Positions 16,081 through 23,920 of a DNA stretch of 64,000 nt are shown piece by piece. The notes under the pieces were generated by a model. That model did not search any database and was not told where the DNA came from. It saw only the letters and a program-made list of their open reading frames with translations. The stretch lies in contig NZ_CP132339.1 in the NCBI RefSeq assembly GCF_030944405.1, forward strand, positions 1,550,001 to 1,614,000, read 5' to 3'. The DNA is from Janthinobacterium sp. J1-1 (lineage in GTDB: Bacteria > Pseudomonadota > Gammaproteobacteria > Burkholderiales > Burkholderiaceae_D). Both the position numbers and the translations under genes were made by a program. Numbering within the stretch: position 1 is the stretch's first letter; each line of letters opens with the position of its first letter.

Positions 16081-17229
16081 ATGACGATAGCAACCCCTGC
16101 CGCGTCGGCCAGCGACGCCCGAGCGCCATTCCTGCTGATAGACCAGCTGGTCAAGGAATTCGACGGCGTGCGCGCCGTGAACGATATTTCCGTGACCATC
16201 AACCAGGGCGAGATCTTCGCGCTGCTGGGCAGTTCGGGCTGCGGCAAGTCGACCCTGCTGCGCATGCTGGCCGGCTTCGAAACGCCCACCTCGGGCCGCA
16301 TCGAGCTGGCCGGCAGCAGCATCGTCGAGGTGCCGCCGCACCAGCGGCCGATCAACATGATGTTCCAGTCGTATGCGCTGTTTCCGCATTTGTCGGTCTG
16401 GGACAATATCGCCTTCGGCCTGCGTCGCGACGGCCTGCCGAAGGACGAAGTGGCGGCCCGGGTCGAACAGATGCTGGCGCTGGTGCAGCTGGCGCAGTAT
16501 GCGAAACGCAAGCCGCATCAATTGTCCGGTGGCCAGCAGCAGCGCGTGGCGCTGGCGCGCAGCCTGGCCAAGCGGCCGCAGTTGCTGCTGCTCGACGAGC
16601 CGCTGGGCGCGCTCGACAAGAAACTGCGCGAACGCACGCAGATGGAGCTGGTCAATATCATCGAACAGGTGGGCGTCACCTGCGTGATGGTCACCCACGA
16701 CCAGGACGAGGCGATGAGCATGGCCACGCGCATCGCCGTGATGAGCGAAGGGCGCATCCTGCAGGTGGGCGCGCCCGGCGAAATCTATGAAACGCCGAAC
16801 TGCCGCTTCGTGGCCGACTTTATCGGCAGCGTGAACCTGTTCGATGGCCGCATCACGCAAGACGAACCCGATCACGTGGTGGTCGATACGCCCGAAGGCC
16901 GCCACTACGTCGCCCACGGCATCACGGGCAACCTGGGCATGGAGGTGTCGGTGGCCGTGCGCCCGGAAAAAATCGGGATTCAGCTGGACGCGCCAGCACT
17001 CGAAGAGCGCGCCTCGGCGGCCGAACATGGCTACAACTGCGCCCAGGGCGTGATCGTCGCGCTGGCGTATTTCGGCAACGAGACCAGCTACCATGTGCGC
17101 CTCGACAGCGGCGCCATCGTGAAAGTGTCGCGCACCAATGCGGCTCGCCACGACGTGTCGCGCCTCGAACGCGAGCAGCGCGTGTGGGTCTGGTGGGATG
17201 GCGCCGACATCGTCGTGCTGACCAGCTGA
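16081..17229 (+). CDS. potG: Polyamine ABC transporter ATP-binding protein
   Basis: ATPase of a PotFGHI/SpuDEFGH-type putrescine importer on the cytoplasmic face of the membrane. The 382-residue protein has Walker A GSSGCGKSTLLR, the Q-loop region NMMFQSYALFPH, signature LSGGQQQRVALAR, Walker B LLLLDEPLGALD and the switch His in VTHDQDEA. A C-terminal TOBE-type regulatory domain follows from about residue 290. The ATG at 16081 is the only start that avoids running through the upstream terminator; it has no good Shine-Dalgarno. potH starts seven bases after its stop. Confidence 0.92.
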   Translation: MTIATPAASASDARAPFLLIDQLVKEFDGVRAVNDISVTINQGEIFALLGSSGCGKSTLLRMLAGFETPTSGRIELAGSSIVEVPPHQRPINMMFQSYALFPHLSVWDNIAFGLRRDGLPKDEVAARVEQMLALVQLAQYAKRKPHQLSGGQQQRVALARSLAKRPQLLLLDEPLGALDKKLRERTQMELVNIIEQVGVTCVMVTHDQDEAMSMATRIAVMSEGRILQVGAPGEIYETPNCRFVADFIGSVNLFDGRITQDEPDHVVVDTPEGRHYVAHGITGNLGMEVSVAVRPEKIGIQLDAPALEERASAAEHGYNCAQGVIVALAYFGNETSYHVRLDSGAIVKVSRTNAARHDVSRLEREQRVWVWWDGADIVVLTS

Positions 17230-17236
17230 GGCCTGC

Positions 17237-18166
17237 ATGAAGCTTATCTTGCATTCGCTGCGCAATCTGGTCACCCTGCGCTGGCTCACCGGCCGCAACG
17301 CCGTGATCGCCGTGCCGGCGCTGTTCCTGACCGCCGCCTTTCTGATCCCCTTCCTGATCGTGCTGCGCATCAGCCTGTCCGACATGGACACGGCCGGCAG
17401 CCCGTTCGGCGGCCTGCTGTCGTATGTCGACGGCATCGTGGTGCTGAAGGTGAAAATTGCCAACTACCTGTTTATCGCCGCCGACGAGCTGTACCTGCTG
17501 ACCTATCTCAGCTCCATCAAGTATGCGGCGATCACCACCGCGATTTGCCTGTTTATCGGCTATCCGTTCGCCTACTTCATGGCGCGCGCCAGGCCGTCCA
17601 CGCGGCCGATCCTGATGATGCTGGTGATGCTGCCGTTCTGGACTTCTTTCCTGCTGCGCGTGTATGCGTGGAAGGGCATCCTGGCCAATCATGGCCTGCT
17701 GAACGACCTCCTGATCGCGCTCGGCGTGGTGACGGAACCCATCCAGATGATGAACACCTCGTTTTCGCTGGTGGTCGGCATGGTCTACGCGTATCTGCCG
17801 TTCATGATCCTGCCGCTGTATGCGAATCTGGTCAAAATGGACCTGCGCTTCCTGGAAGCGGCGGCCGACCTGGGCGCTACTCCTTTGCAGGCCTTCTGGC
17901 GCATCACCGTGCCGCTGTCGAAGTCGGGCATTATCGCCGGCGCCATGCTGGTCTTTATTCCGTCGGTGGGCGAATACGTGATCCCCGAGCTGCTGGGCGG
18001 CCCGGAAACCCTGATGATCGGCCGCGTGCTGTGGGACGAGTATTTCACCAATAACGACTGGGCCATGGCCTCGTCGGTGACGGTGCTGGTGATCCTGCTG
18101 ATCCTGATGCCGATGGCGATTTTTAACAAATACAAGACGGATCAACACGCGGGAGAGCGCGCATGA
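17237..18166 (+). CDS. potH: Polyamine ABC transporter permease
   Basis: Integral membrane subunit of the importer, 309 residues, with about six helices and the EAA loop near residue 205 (EAAADLGATPLQAFWRITVP). The first half contains the PotB/PotH-type extracellular loop. The start at 17237 is seven bases after the potG stop. Its own stop overlaps the potI start as ATGA, so the two permeases are translationally coupled and probably form a heterodimer. Confidence 0.92.
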   Translation: MKLILHSLRNLVTLRWLTGRNAVIAVPALFLTAAFLIPFLIVLRISLSDMDTAGSPFGGLLSYVDGIVVLKVKIANYLFIAADELYLLTYLSSIKYAAITTAICLFIGYPFAYFMARARPSTRPILMMLVMLPFWTSFLLRVYAWKGILANHGLLNDLLIALGVVTEPIQMMNTSFSLVVGMVYAYLPFMILPLYANLVKMDLRFLEAAADLGATPLQAFWRITVPLSKSGIIAGAMLVFIPSVGEYVIPELLGGPETLMIGRVLWDEYFTNNDWAMASSVTVLVILLILMPMAIFNKYKTDQHAGERA

Positions 18167-19014
18167 ACGGTCGTACTTTCCTGCAGCGCTGGTTTGGCCG
18201 TGGCTGGCTGTCGCTGGGCTATCTGTTCCTCTACCTGCCCATCATCGTGCTGATCGTCTTTTCGTTCAACAGCTCGCGCCAGGACATGGTGTGGACCGGC
18301 TTTTCCCTGCGCTGGTACAGGGAGCTGATGAGCGACGCGGAGATTATCTCGGGCTTCGGCTTGTCCCTGAAAATCGCTTTCATGTCGGCCACGTCGTCCG
18401 TGGTGCTCGGCACCTTTGCCGCCTTCGCCCTGGTCAATTACCAGCGCTTCAGGGGCCGCACGCTGTTCTCGTCGATGGTCAGCGCGCCGCTGGTGATGCC
18501 CGAGGTGATCATCGGCCTGTCCCTGCTGCTGATGCTGGTGTCCATGCAAAAGGTGTTCGGCTTTCCCGAGCGGGGCGTGGCCACCATCTGGCTGGGCCAC
18601 ACCCTGCTGGGCATGGCGTATGCGGCCGTGGTGGTGCAGTCGCGCCTGCAGGAGATGAGCAAGTCGCTCTCCGAGGCGGCGATGGACCTGGGCTGCCGCG
18701 CGCACCAGGTGTTTTTCCTGGTGACCCTGCCGAATATCACGCAAGCGCTGGCGTCCGCCTGGCTGCTGACATTTACCCTGTCGCTGGACGACGTGGTGCT
18801 GTCGGCCTTCCTGTCCGGCCCCGGTTCGACCACCATGCCGCTGGTGATTTTTTCACGCGCGCGGTTGGGGCTCGATCCGAGGGTGAACGCGATTGCCGCG
18901 CTGACCATCCTGGTGGTGACGATTGCCGTGATCGTGTATGCCGTGATGCTGGCGCGCAGCGACCGGCGCCGGCGCAAGCAACTGTCCGCCGCATATACGC
19001 TCGACCAGGAGTAG
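18163..19014 (+). CDS. potI: Polyamine ABC transporter permease
   Basis: Second membrane subunit of the importer, 283 residues, PotC/PotI type. It has the N-terminal helix LGYLFLYLPIIVLIVFSF and the EAA loop EAAMDLGCRAHQVFFLVTLP near residue 168. It overlaps potH by four bases. A ~120-base palindromic repeat begins at the base after its stop codon and separates it from puuC. No gene for the periplasmic substrate-binding protein is adjacent. Confidence 0.92.
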   Translation: MNGRTFLQRWFGRGWLSLGYLFLYLPIIVLIVFSFNSSRQDMVWTGFSLRWYRELMSDAEIISGFGLSLKIAFMSATSSVVLGTFAAFALVNYQRFRGRTLFSSMVSAPLVMPEVIIGLSLLLMLVSMQKVFGFPERGVATIWLGHTLLGMAYAAVVVQSRLQEMSKSLSEAAMDLGCRAHQVFFLVTLPNITQALASAWLLTFTLSLDDVVLSAFLSGPGSTTMPLVIFSRARLGLDPRVNAIAALTILVVTIAVIVYAVMLARSDRRRRKQLSAAYTLDQE

Positions 19015-19134
19015 AACGCCTGTCAAAACCTGCTGCGCGTCGGTATTTGCGGCCTGCGATGCTCACCGTACCTTCGTACGGTTGCGCTTCTTAGCCACAA
19101 CAACCTTCCGCTCGCTACGGTTTTGTCAGGCGTT
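19015..19134 (+). repeat. Stop-adjacent palindromic repeat, copy A
   Basis: Member of a family with copies at 26706-26827 and 58275-58396. Ends: AACGCCTGTCAAAACC (19015-19030) against GGTTTTGTCAGGCGTT (19119-19134), 15 of 16 complementary. Apex: CCGTAC CTTC GTACGG near 19067-19082. It begins at the base after the potI stop codon and is in the same sense as potI. Confidence 0.85.
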
Positions 19135-19168
19135 GTAAGCTGCTGCCATACTCACACAGGAGATCACC

Positions 19169-20647
19169 ATGAACTGGCACACGCGCGCGGCGGAACTGAC
19201 GATCGATGGACGGGCTTTTATCAACGGCGAGCGGGTGGCTGCCATCTCGGGCCGGCAGTTTGACAATCTGTCGCCGATCGACGGACGGCTGCTGGGGCAG
19301 GTGGCGCGCTGCGACAGTCTGGACGTCGATGCGGCGGTGATCGCCGCGCGCGCGGCCTTCGAAGACCGCCGCTGGGCCGGAAAATCGCCGGCGCAGCGCA
19401 AGCGCGTGCTGATCAAGTTCGCCGACCTGGTGCAGCAGAACGGCCCCGAGCTGGCGCTGCTCGAAACGCTGGACATGGGCAAGCCGATCAAATACAGCCA
19501 GAGCGTGGACGTGGGCGCCACCGCCAACTGCCTGCGCTGGTATGGCGAGGCGATCGACAAGGTCTACGATGAAATCGCCCCCACGCCATCCAGCAGCCTG
19601 GCGCTGATCACGCGCGAACCGGTGGGCGTGGTGGCCGCCATCGTGCCGTGGAATTACCCGATGATCATGGCCGCCTGGAAGATCGCGCCGGCGCTGGCGG
19701 CCGGCAACAGCGTGATACTGAAGCCGTCCGAAAAATCGCCGTTGACGGCCTTGCGCCTGGCCGAACTGGGCCTGGAAGCGGGCTTGCCGCCCGGCGTGTT
19801 CAATGTGCTGCCCGGCTATGGCCAGGAGGCGGGCGCCGCGCTGGCGCTGCATATGGATATCGACTGCATCGGCTTTACGGGTTCTACCCGCACCGGCAAG
19901 CTGATCGTGCAGATGGCGGGCCAGTCGAATTTGAAACGGGCCTGGACCGAGCTGGGCGGAAAATCCGCGAATATCGTCTGCGCCGACTGTCCCGACCTCG
20001 ACAAGGCGGTGGCGGCCGCCATCGGTTCCATCTTTTTCAACCAGGGCGAAAGCTGCAATGCGCCGTCGCGCCTGTTCGTGGAGCAGTCGATCAAGGCGCA
20101 ATTCCTGGCCAAGGCCCAGGCCATGCTGCCGCAGTTCCAGCCCGGCGACCCGCTCGACGAGGCCACGGTGATGGGGGCGATTGTCGACGCCACGCAGATG
20201 CAGACGGTGATGGGCTATATCGCGGCGGGCAAAAAAGAGGGCGCGGTGCTGCTGGGCGGCGGCGAGGCGGCGCGCCTGGACACGGGTGGCTACTACGTGC
20301 AGCCGACCCTGTTCGATGGCGTGGACTCAAGCATGACGATCGCGCGCGAAGAGATCTTCGGGCCGGTGCTGTCGGTGCTGGGATTTACCGATATCCAGGA
20401 GGCCATCCGCCAGGCCAACGCCACGCCCTACGGCCTGCAGGCGGCGGTGTGGACGTCCGATATCAGCAAAGCCATCCAGACCTCGCGCGCCCTGCGTGCC
20501 GGCACCGTGCATGTGAACCAGTACGACGGCGACGATATCACCGTGCCGTTCGGCGGCTACAAGCAGTCGGGCAACGGGCGCGACAAGTCGCTGCACGCGC
20601 TCGATAAATATACGGAGTTGAAGACGACATGGATACAGGTGGGATAA
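19169..20647 (+). CDS. puuC: Gamma-glutamyl-gamma-aminobutyraldehyde dehydrogenase-like aldehyde dehydrogenase
   Basis: NAD(P)-dependent oxidation of the aldehyde formed in putrescine breakdown. The 492-residue product has VPWNYPMIMAAWKIAPALAA, the nucleotide-site FTGSTRTGK, the catalytic Glu in ELGGKSANIV and the catalytic Cys in NQGESCNAPSRLF. It ends in the PFGGYKQSGNGRDKS motif typical of PuuC and related aminoaldehyde dehydrogenases. CAGGAG lies at a good distance from the ATG. It is last in the polyamine cluster, separated from potI by repeat copy A. Substrate preference among aminoaldehydes cannot be read from the sequence. Confidence 0.88.
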   Translation: MNWHTRAAELTIDGRAFINGERVAAISGRQFDNLSPIDGRLLGQVARCDSLDVDAAVIAARAAFEDRRWAGKSPAQRKRVLIKFADLVQQNGPELALLETLDMGKPIKYSQSVDVGATANCLRWYGEAIDKVYDEIAPTPSSSLALITREPVGVVAAIVPWNYPMIMAAWKIAPALAAGNSVILKPSEKSPLTALRLAELGLEAGLPPGVFNVLPGYGQEAGAALALHMDIDCIGFTGSTRTGKLIVQMAGQSNLKRAWTELGGKSANIVCADCPDLDKAVAAAIGSIFFNQGESCNAPSRLFVEQSIKAQFLAKAQAMLPQFQPGDPLDEATVMGAIVDATQMQTVMGYIAAGKKEGAVLLGGGEAARLDTGGYYVQPTLFDGVDSSMTIAREEIFGPVLSVLGFTDIQEAIRQANATPYGLQAAVWTSDISKAIQTSRALRAGTVHVNQYDGDDITVPFGGYKQSGNGRDKSLHALDKYTELKTTWIQVG

Positions 20648-20670
20648 TTTTTATAAGGGTACTTAAAAGG

Positions 20671-20806
20671 GCTAATTAATGGTGTTGATGGGTTAAAATA
20701 GTTCTTTTAGGGGCCATTAAATTTTTCATGGCTGTGTACTTGTTAAAATTTTGGATCGTATAAGTGCTAATTCAAGGATAAACTGAACACAATTAGCTAC
20801 TATAAG
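20671..20806 (+). promoter_or_regulatory. Candidate HipB operator sites and -10 box upstream of hipA
   Basis: The 176-base gap before hipA is unusually AT-rich. GCTAATT occurs at 20671-20677 and 20766-20772, and its complement AATTAGC at 20791-20797. The last two form an inverted repeat just upstream of TATAAG (20801-20806). No strong -35 box is seen. The pattern suits autorepression by HipB but differs from the E. coli HipB operator. Confidence 0.4.
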
Positions 20807-20823
20807 ATCCAATTGGAGCCGCC

Positions 20824-22116
20824 ATGCAGTGCCATTTTCAAATTTTTCATGATGATGCGTGGCACGATTGCGCATCGCTGACTTTGCTTGAGCCAGCAGG
20901 TGGCAATCCACGTACAGCTGCCCTGTTCGAGTATGACCTCGATTATGCCTTCTTCAAGCTTGAGAATGGACCTGTGTCGCTGCGTTTTCCCGTCACGGCA
21001 GAGATGCAGAAGCTGGCGCAATGGCCAGCCTTTATCTTTGACCTGATTCCCCAGGGAAGTGGACGGACATATCTGCTTGGGCAGCTTCAACTGGCAGATG
21101 GCCCGGCTGCCGATTTTCCGCTGGCGTGTTCCGGCGCATTCAATCCCATCGGGCGCGTGCGCATCGTCGAGGCCGTGCAGTACTACTCACAACATATGAA
21201 TCGCCACGACAAGGGCAAGCCGCTGTCCGGCTTTTCACTGGACGAAATCATAGGCCGTGGCGATGCCTTCAATGAGCGCATGCTGATGCATAGCATGCTG
21301 GCCGCCGGCAGTCTGGGGGTGCAAGGGGCGGCGCCGAAATATCTGCTGACCACCGACCATGCTGGTCTCTGGCATGCCGATGGGGCTCTGGCGGATCAGT
21401 ACGCAGCTGCCCACTTTATCGTCAAGCGTCCGCGCGGAAAGACCGCCAGCGACGCTAAGGTATTGAAAAATGAAGCCGCGTACATGACTGTGGCGCGCGC
21501 TGTGGGCCTGCGCACCGAAGGCCAACTGCGCTACCAGGACGATACTTTGTTCATTCCCCGCTTTGACCGCCGTATCCGGGATGGAAAAGTGCTGCGACTC
21601 CATCAGGAAAGCGCCGCTTCGCTGGCAGGTATCGTTGGCTTTGAAGCCACGCCTAGCCAATTCGTGCTATTGCAGGCACTGCGCGCTGTCGTCAGCGACA
21701 AGACTGCGGAAACCATCGAATTTCTCAAACGCGATATCTTGAACCTGGCTATGCGCAATACCGATAATCACGCACGCAATACGGCGGTACAGCAAGTTGG
21801 TGCCGAGGTGCGCCTCACACCTCTGTTCGATTTTGCGCCGATGTACCTGGACCCGGATGGCATACCACGTGCGGCGCGCTGGTATCACCCGGACACCAAA
21901 AAGGAGCTGCATGACTGGACGACGATACTGGCGACGATCGGCATGCTGGACGTGGAGCGCCAGCAGATCCGCCTCGCGTTATACGGATTTGCCCAGCAAC
22001 TGGCTGCGCTGGAACAGCATATGCAAGAGGCAGGCGTGGATGATGACATCATTGCTTTCCTCCGTCCACATATCGCCGGGCAGATCGAACAGCTCAAGGC
22101 ATTGGGAGAGCACTGA
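20824..22116 (+). CDS. hipA: HipA-family serine/threonine kinase toxin
   Basis: Toxin kinase of a HipBA pair, 430 residues. E. coli HipA phosphorylates glutamyl-tRNA synthetase and causes dormancy; the target here is not known. Kinase-fold features: a Gly-rich loop LGVQGAAPKYLL at about residue 160, the ATP-binding Lys in HFIVKRPRG, the catalytic loop NLAMRNTDNHARN and the metal-binding DFAP in LTPLFDFAPM. GGAG precedes the ATG. It is followed two bases later by hipB, the reverse of the E. coli order. Base composition around the start is lower in GC than its neighbours, suggesting transfer. Confidence 0.87.
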   Translation: MQCHFQIFHDDAWHDCASLTLLEPAGGNPRTAALFEYDLDYAFFKLENGPVSLRFPVTAEMQKLAQWPAFIFDLIPQGSGRTYLLGQLQLADGPAADFPLACSGAFNPIGRVRIVEAVQYYSQHMNRHDKGKPLSGFSLDEIIGRGDAFNERMLMHSMLAAGSLGVQGAAPKYLLTTDHAGLWHADGALADQYAAAHFIVKRPRGKTASDAKVLKNEAAYMTVARAVGLRTEGQLRYQDDTLFIPRFDRRIRDGKVLRLHQESAASLAGIVGFEATPSQFVLLQALRAVVSDKTAETIEFLKRDILNLAMRNTDNHARNTAVQQVGAEVRLTPLFDFAPMYLDPDGIPRAARWYHPDTKKELHDWTTILATIGMLDVERQQIRLALYGFAQQLAALEQHMQEAGVDDDIIAFLRPHIAGQIEQLKALGEH

Positions 22117-22117
22117 C

Positions 22118-22450
22118 ATGGCGCGTACGAAAAAGACCGTTGACAAAGAAGAGTTGCGGCAGCGCAGGGCAGTGCTTTACGAAGCCATTGAAGCAGGAGC
22201 CGTCACACTACAGCACGCGGTCAAGGAAATGCGCGCCATCTCGCGCATGACGCAGGCAGAGTTTGCGACGCACCGGGGTGTGAGCACGAAGGTCATCAAG
22301 GAGATCGAGAGTGGCAAGGGCAATCCGACCATCCAGACGCTGAACCGTATCGGACAGTTCTTTGGCTTGGAGGTGGCCTTTGTACGGACAGAAACGCTGC
22401 GTGAAAAAAAAATCGCCCCGCAGAGTGCCGGGGCGATATCGCCTCAATAG
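22118..22450 (+). CDS. hipB: HipB-like antitoxin, HTH XRE family
   Basis: DNA-binding antitoxin of 110 residues. A helical N-terminus precedes an XRE helix-turn-helix at about residues 40-92 (MTQAEFATHRGVSTKVIKEI, then NPTIQTLNRIGQFFGLEV). It starts two bases after the hipA stop. Its last 15 or so codons (from about 22404) coincide with the panB terminator read on the opposite strand, so the C-terminal residues EKKIAPQSAGAI are encoded by that hairpin. The tail is therefore probably not functional. Confidence 0.85.
   Translation: MARTKKTVDKEELRQRRAVLYEAIEAGAVTLQHAVKEMRAISRMTQAEFATHRGVSTKVIKEIESGKGNPTIQTLNRIGQFFGLEVAFVRTETLREKKIAPQSAGAISPQ
22404..22437 (-). terminator. Rho-independent terminator of panB, inside the hipB 3' end
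   Basis: On the minus strand ATCGCCCCG (22437-22429) pairs with CGGGGCGAT (22420-22412), followed by nine T (22412-22404, the last stem base shared). It starts 20 bases after the panB stop codon. The same bases code for the C-terminus of HipB on the plus strand. Confidence 0.85.
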
Positions 22451-22456
22451 GCTACA

Positions 22457-23338
22457 TCAGAAACAGTGTTCCATCGCCGGAAAACTGCCATCCTTGACGG
22501 CTTTCACATAGCCGGTGACGGCGTCGTCGATGCTGGCCGCGCCTTCCATGAAGTTGCGCACGAAGCGTGCCTTGCGGCCCGGGAACACGCCCAGCATATC
22601 GTGCATGACCAGCACCTGGCCCGAGCAGTCGGGGCCGGCGCCGATGCCGATGGTCGGGATCGTCAGCATCTCGGTCACTTCCTTGCCCAGCTGGGCCGGC
22701 ATCGCTTCCATCAGCACGATGGCCGCGCCCGCGTTTTGCAGCGCCAGCGCGTCGTTCTTCAGCTGGTCGGCGCTTTCGGTGCTCTTGCCCTGCACTTTAT
22801 AGCCGCCCAGCTGGTGCACCGATTGCGGCGTCAGGCCGATATGGGCGCAGACGGGAATGCCGCGTTCGGTCAGGAATCTTACCGTGTCGGCCAGCCAGGC
22901 GCCGCCTTCGATCTTGATCATGTGCGCGCCGGCCTGCATCAGGATCACGGCGTTGGCGTAGGCGGTCTCCGGCGTGCCGTAGGCGCCGAACGGCAGGTCG
23001 GCCATCACCATCGCGCTCTTGCTGCCGCGCGCCACCGATGCCGTGTGGTAGGCCAGTTCGGCCACCGTCACCGGCAGCGTCGAGTTGTGGCCGTTGCAGA
23101 CCATGCCAAGCGAATCGCCGATCAGCAAGATCTCCACGCCGCAGCGGTCCATCAGCGACGCGAAGCTGGCGTCGTAGCAGGTCAGCATGGCGATCTTTTC
23201 GCCGGCGGCGCGCAGGGTAGCGAGCGCATGGATGGTCACGGCCTTGTTGGCGACGGGCTTGGATGGCGCAGGGGCAGGCGCGGGTGCACCGGCCTTCTCT
23301 TTGGCGGCCAGATCGGTTCCTTGCAAATAAGCGGACAT
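22457..23338 (-). CDS. panB: 3-methyl-2-oxobutanoate hydroxymethyltransferase
   Basis: First committed step of pantothenate (CoA) synthesis, adding a hydroxymethyl group from methylene-tetrahydrofolate to ketoisovalerate. The product is 293 residues. About 25 Ala/Pro/Lys-rich residues precede the conserved TIM barrel. The metal-binding [18 protein letters not shown], the KIEGGAW segment and the catalytic Glu in [14 protein letters not shown] are present. The extra N-terminus suggests the true start might be internal, but no better ATG is evident. It is last in the minus-strand block; placing it after folK joins two folate-linked steps. Confidence 0.95.
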   Translation of the reverse strand: MSAYLQGTDLAAKEKAGAPAPAPAPSKPVANKAVTIHALATLRAAGEKIAMLTCYDASFASLMDRCGVEILLIGDSLGMVCNGHNSTLPVTVAELAYHTASVARGSKSAMVMADLPFGAYGTPETAYANAVILMQAGAHMIKIEGGAWLADTVRFLTERGIPVCAHIGLTPQSVHQLGGYKVQGKSTESADQLKNDALALQNAGAAIVLMEAMPAQLGKEVTEMLTIPTIGIGAGPDCSGQVLVMHDMLGVFPGRKARFVRNFMEGAASIDDAVTGYVKAVKDGSFPAMEHCF

Positions 23339-23436
23339 AGGTATTCTCTAGAGTAAAAGGGATGCAGCGCCGCTAGTGTAGACCTTTATGCGGCAGTGCG
23401 CAGGAGCGGCATTGTAGTGGAAGGTTGACGAGAGTG

Positions 23437-23916
23437 TCAGAGCTGGCTGATGGCTTGGTCCGCCACGCTGGCCAGGTAATCGCTGGCCGCGCCCTTGCCC
23501 GGCACGGTAATCGCGGGCGCCAGCGCCAGCAGCGGCACCAGCACGAAAGCGCGTTCGGTAATGCGCGGATGCGGCACGCTCAAGGTGGCGCTGGCGATCT
23601 GTTCCTCGCCGTACAGCAGCAGGTCCAGGTCCAGCGTGCGCGGCGCATTGCGGTAGGGCCGCTCGCGGCCGTGTTGCGCTTCGATCGCGTGCAGCGCCTG
23701 CAGCAGTTCCTCGGCGGCCAAGGTGGTGGCAATGCGCGCCACGGCGTTGATATAGTCGTCGCCGCTGGAATCGATCGGCGCGGTGCGGTAGCTGGGCGAA
23801 GCGTCGACCAGCTGTGCGCCGGGCAGGCGCGCCAGGCGCGCGATGGCATCGGCGACGTTGGCGCGCGCGTCGCCCAGGTTGGCGCCGATGCCGATATAAG
23901 CGGTGACCTGCGTCAT
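23437..23916 (-). CDS. folK: 2-amino-4-hydroxy-6-hydroxymethyldihydropteridine diphosphokinase
   Basis: Transfers pyrophosphate from ATP to 6-hydroxymethyl-dihydropterin in folate synthesis. The 159-residue product shows the HPPK landmarks: YIGIGANLGDARANV at the N-terminus, SPSYRTAPI, NAVARIATTL, and the pterin/ATP motif RTLDLDLLLYG followed by VPHPRITERAFVLVPL. The ATG at 23916 lies four bases after the pcnB stop codon; the longer open frame upstream is a shadow of pcnB. Confidence 0.96.
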   Translation of the reverse strand: MTQVTAYIGIGANLGDARANVADAIARLARLPGAQLVDASPSYRTAPIDSSGDDYINAVARIATTLAAEELLQALHAIEAQHGRERPYRNAPRTLDLDLLLYGEEQIASATLSVPHPRITERAFVLVPLLALAPAITVPGKGAASDYLASVADQAISQL

Positions 23917-23920
23917 GGTG

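Noticed and set aside
20648..20823. Insertion sequence remnant upstream of hipA.
   Set aside because: The stretch is AT-rich but has no transposase fragment, no terminal inverted repeats of IS type and no target duplication that I can see.
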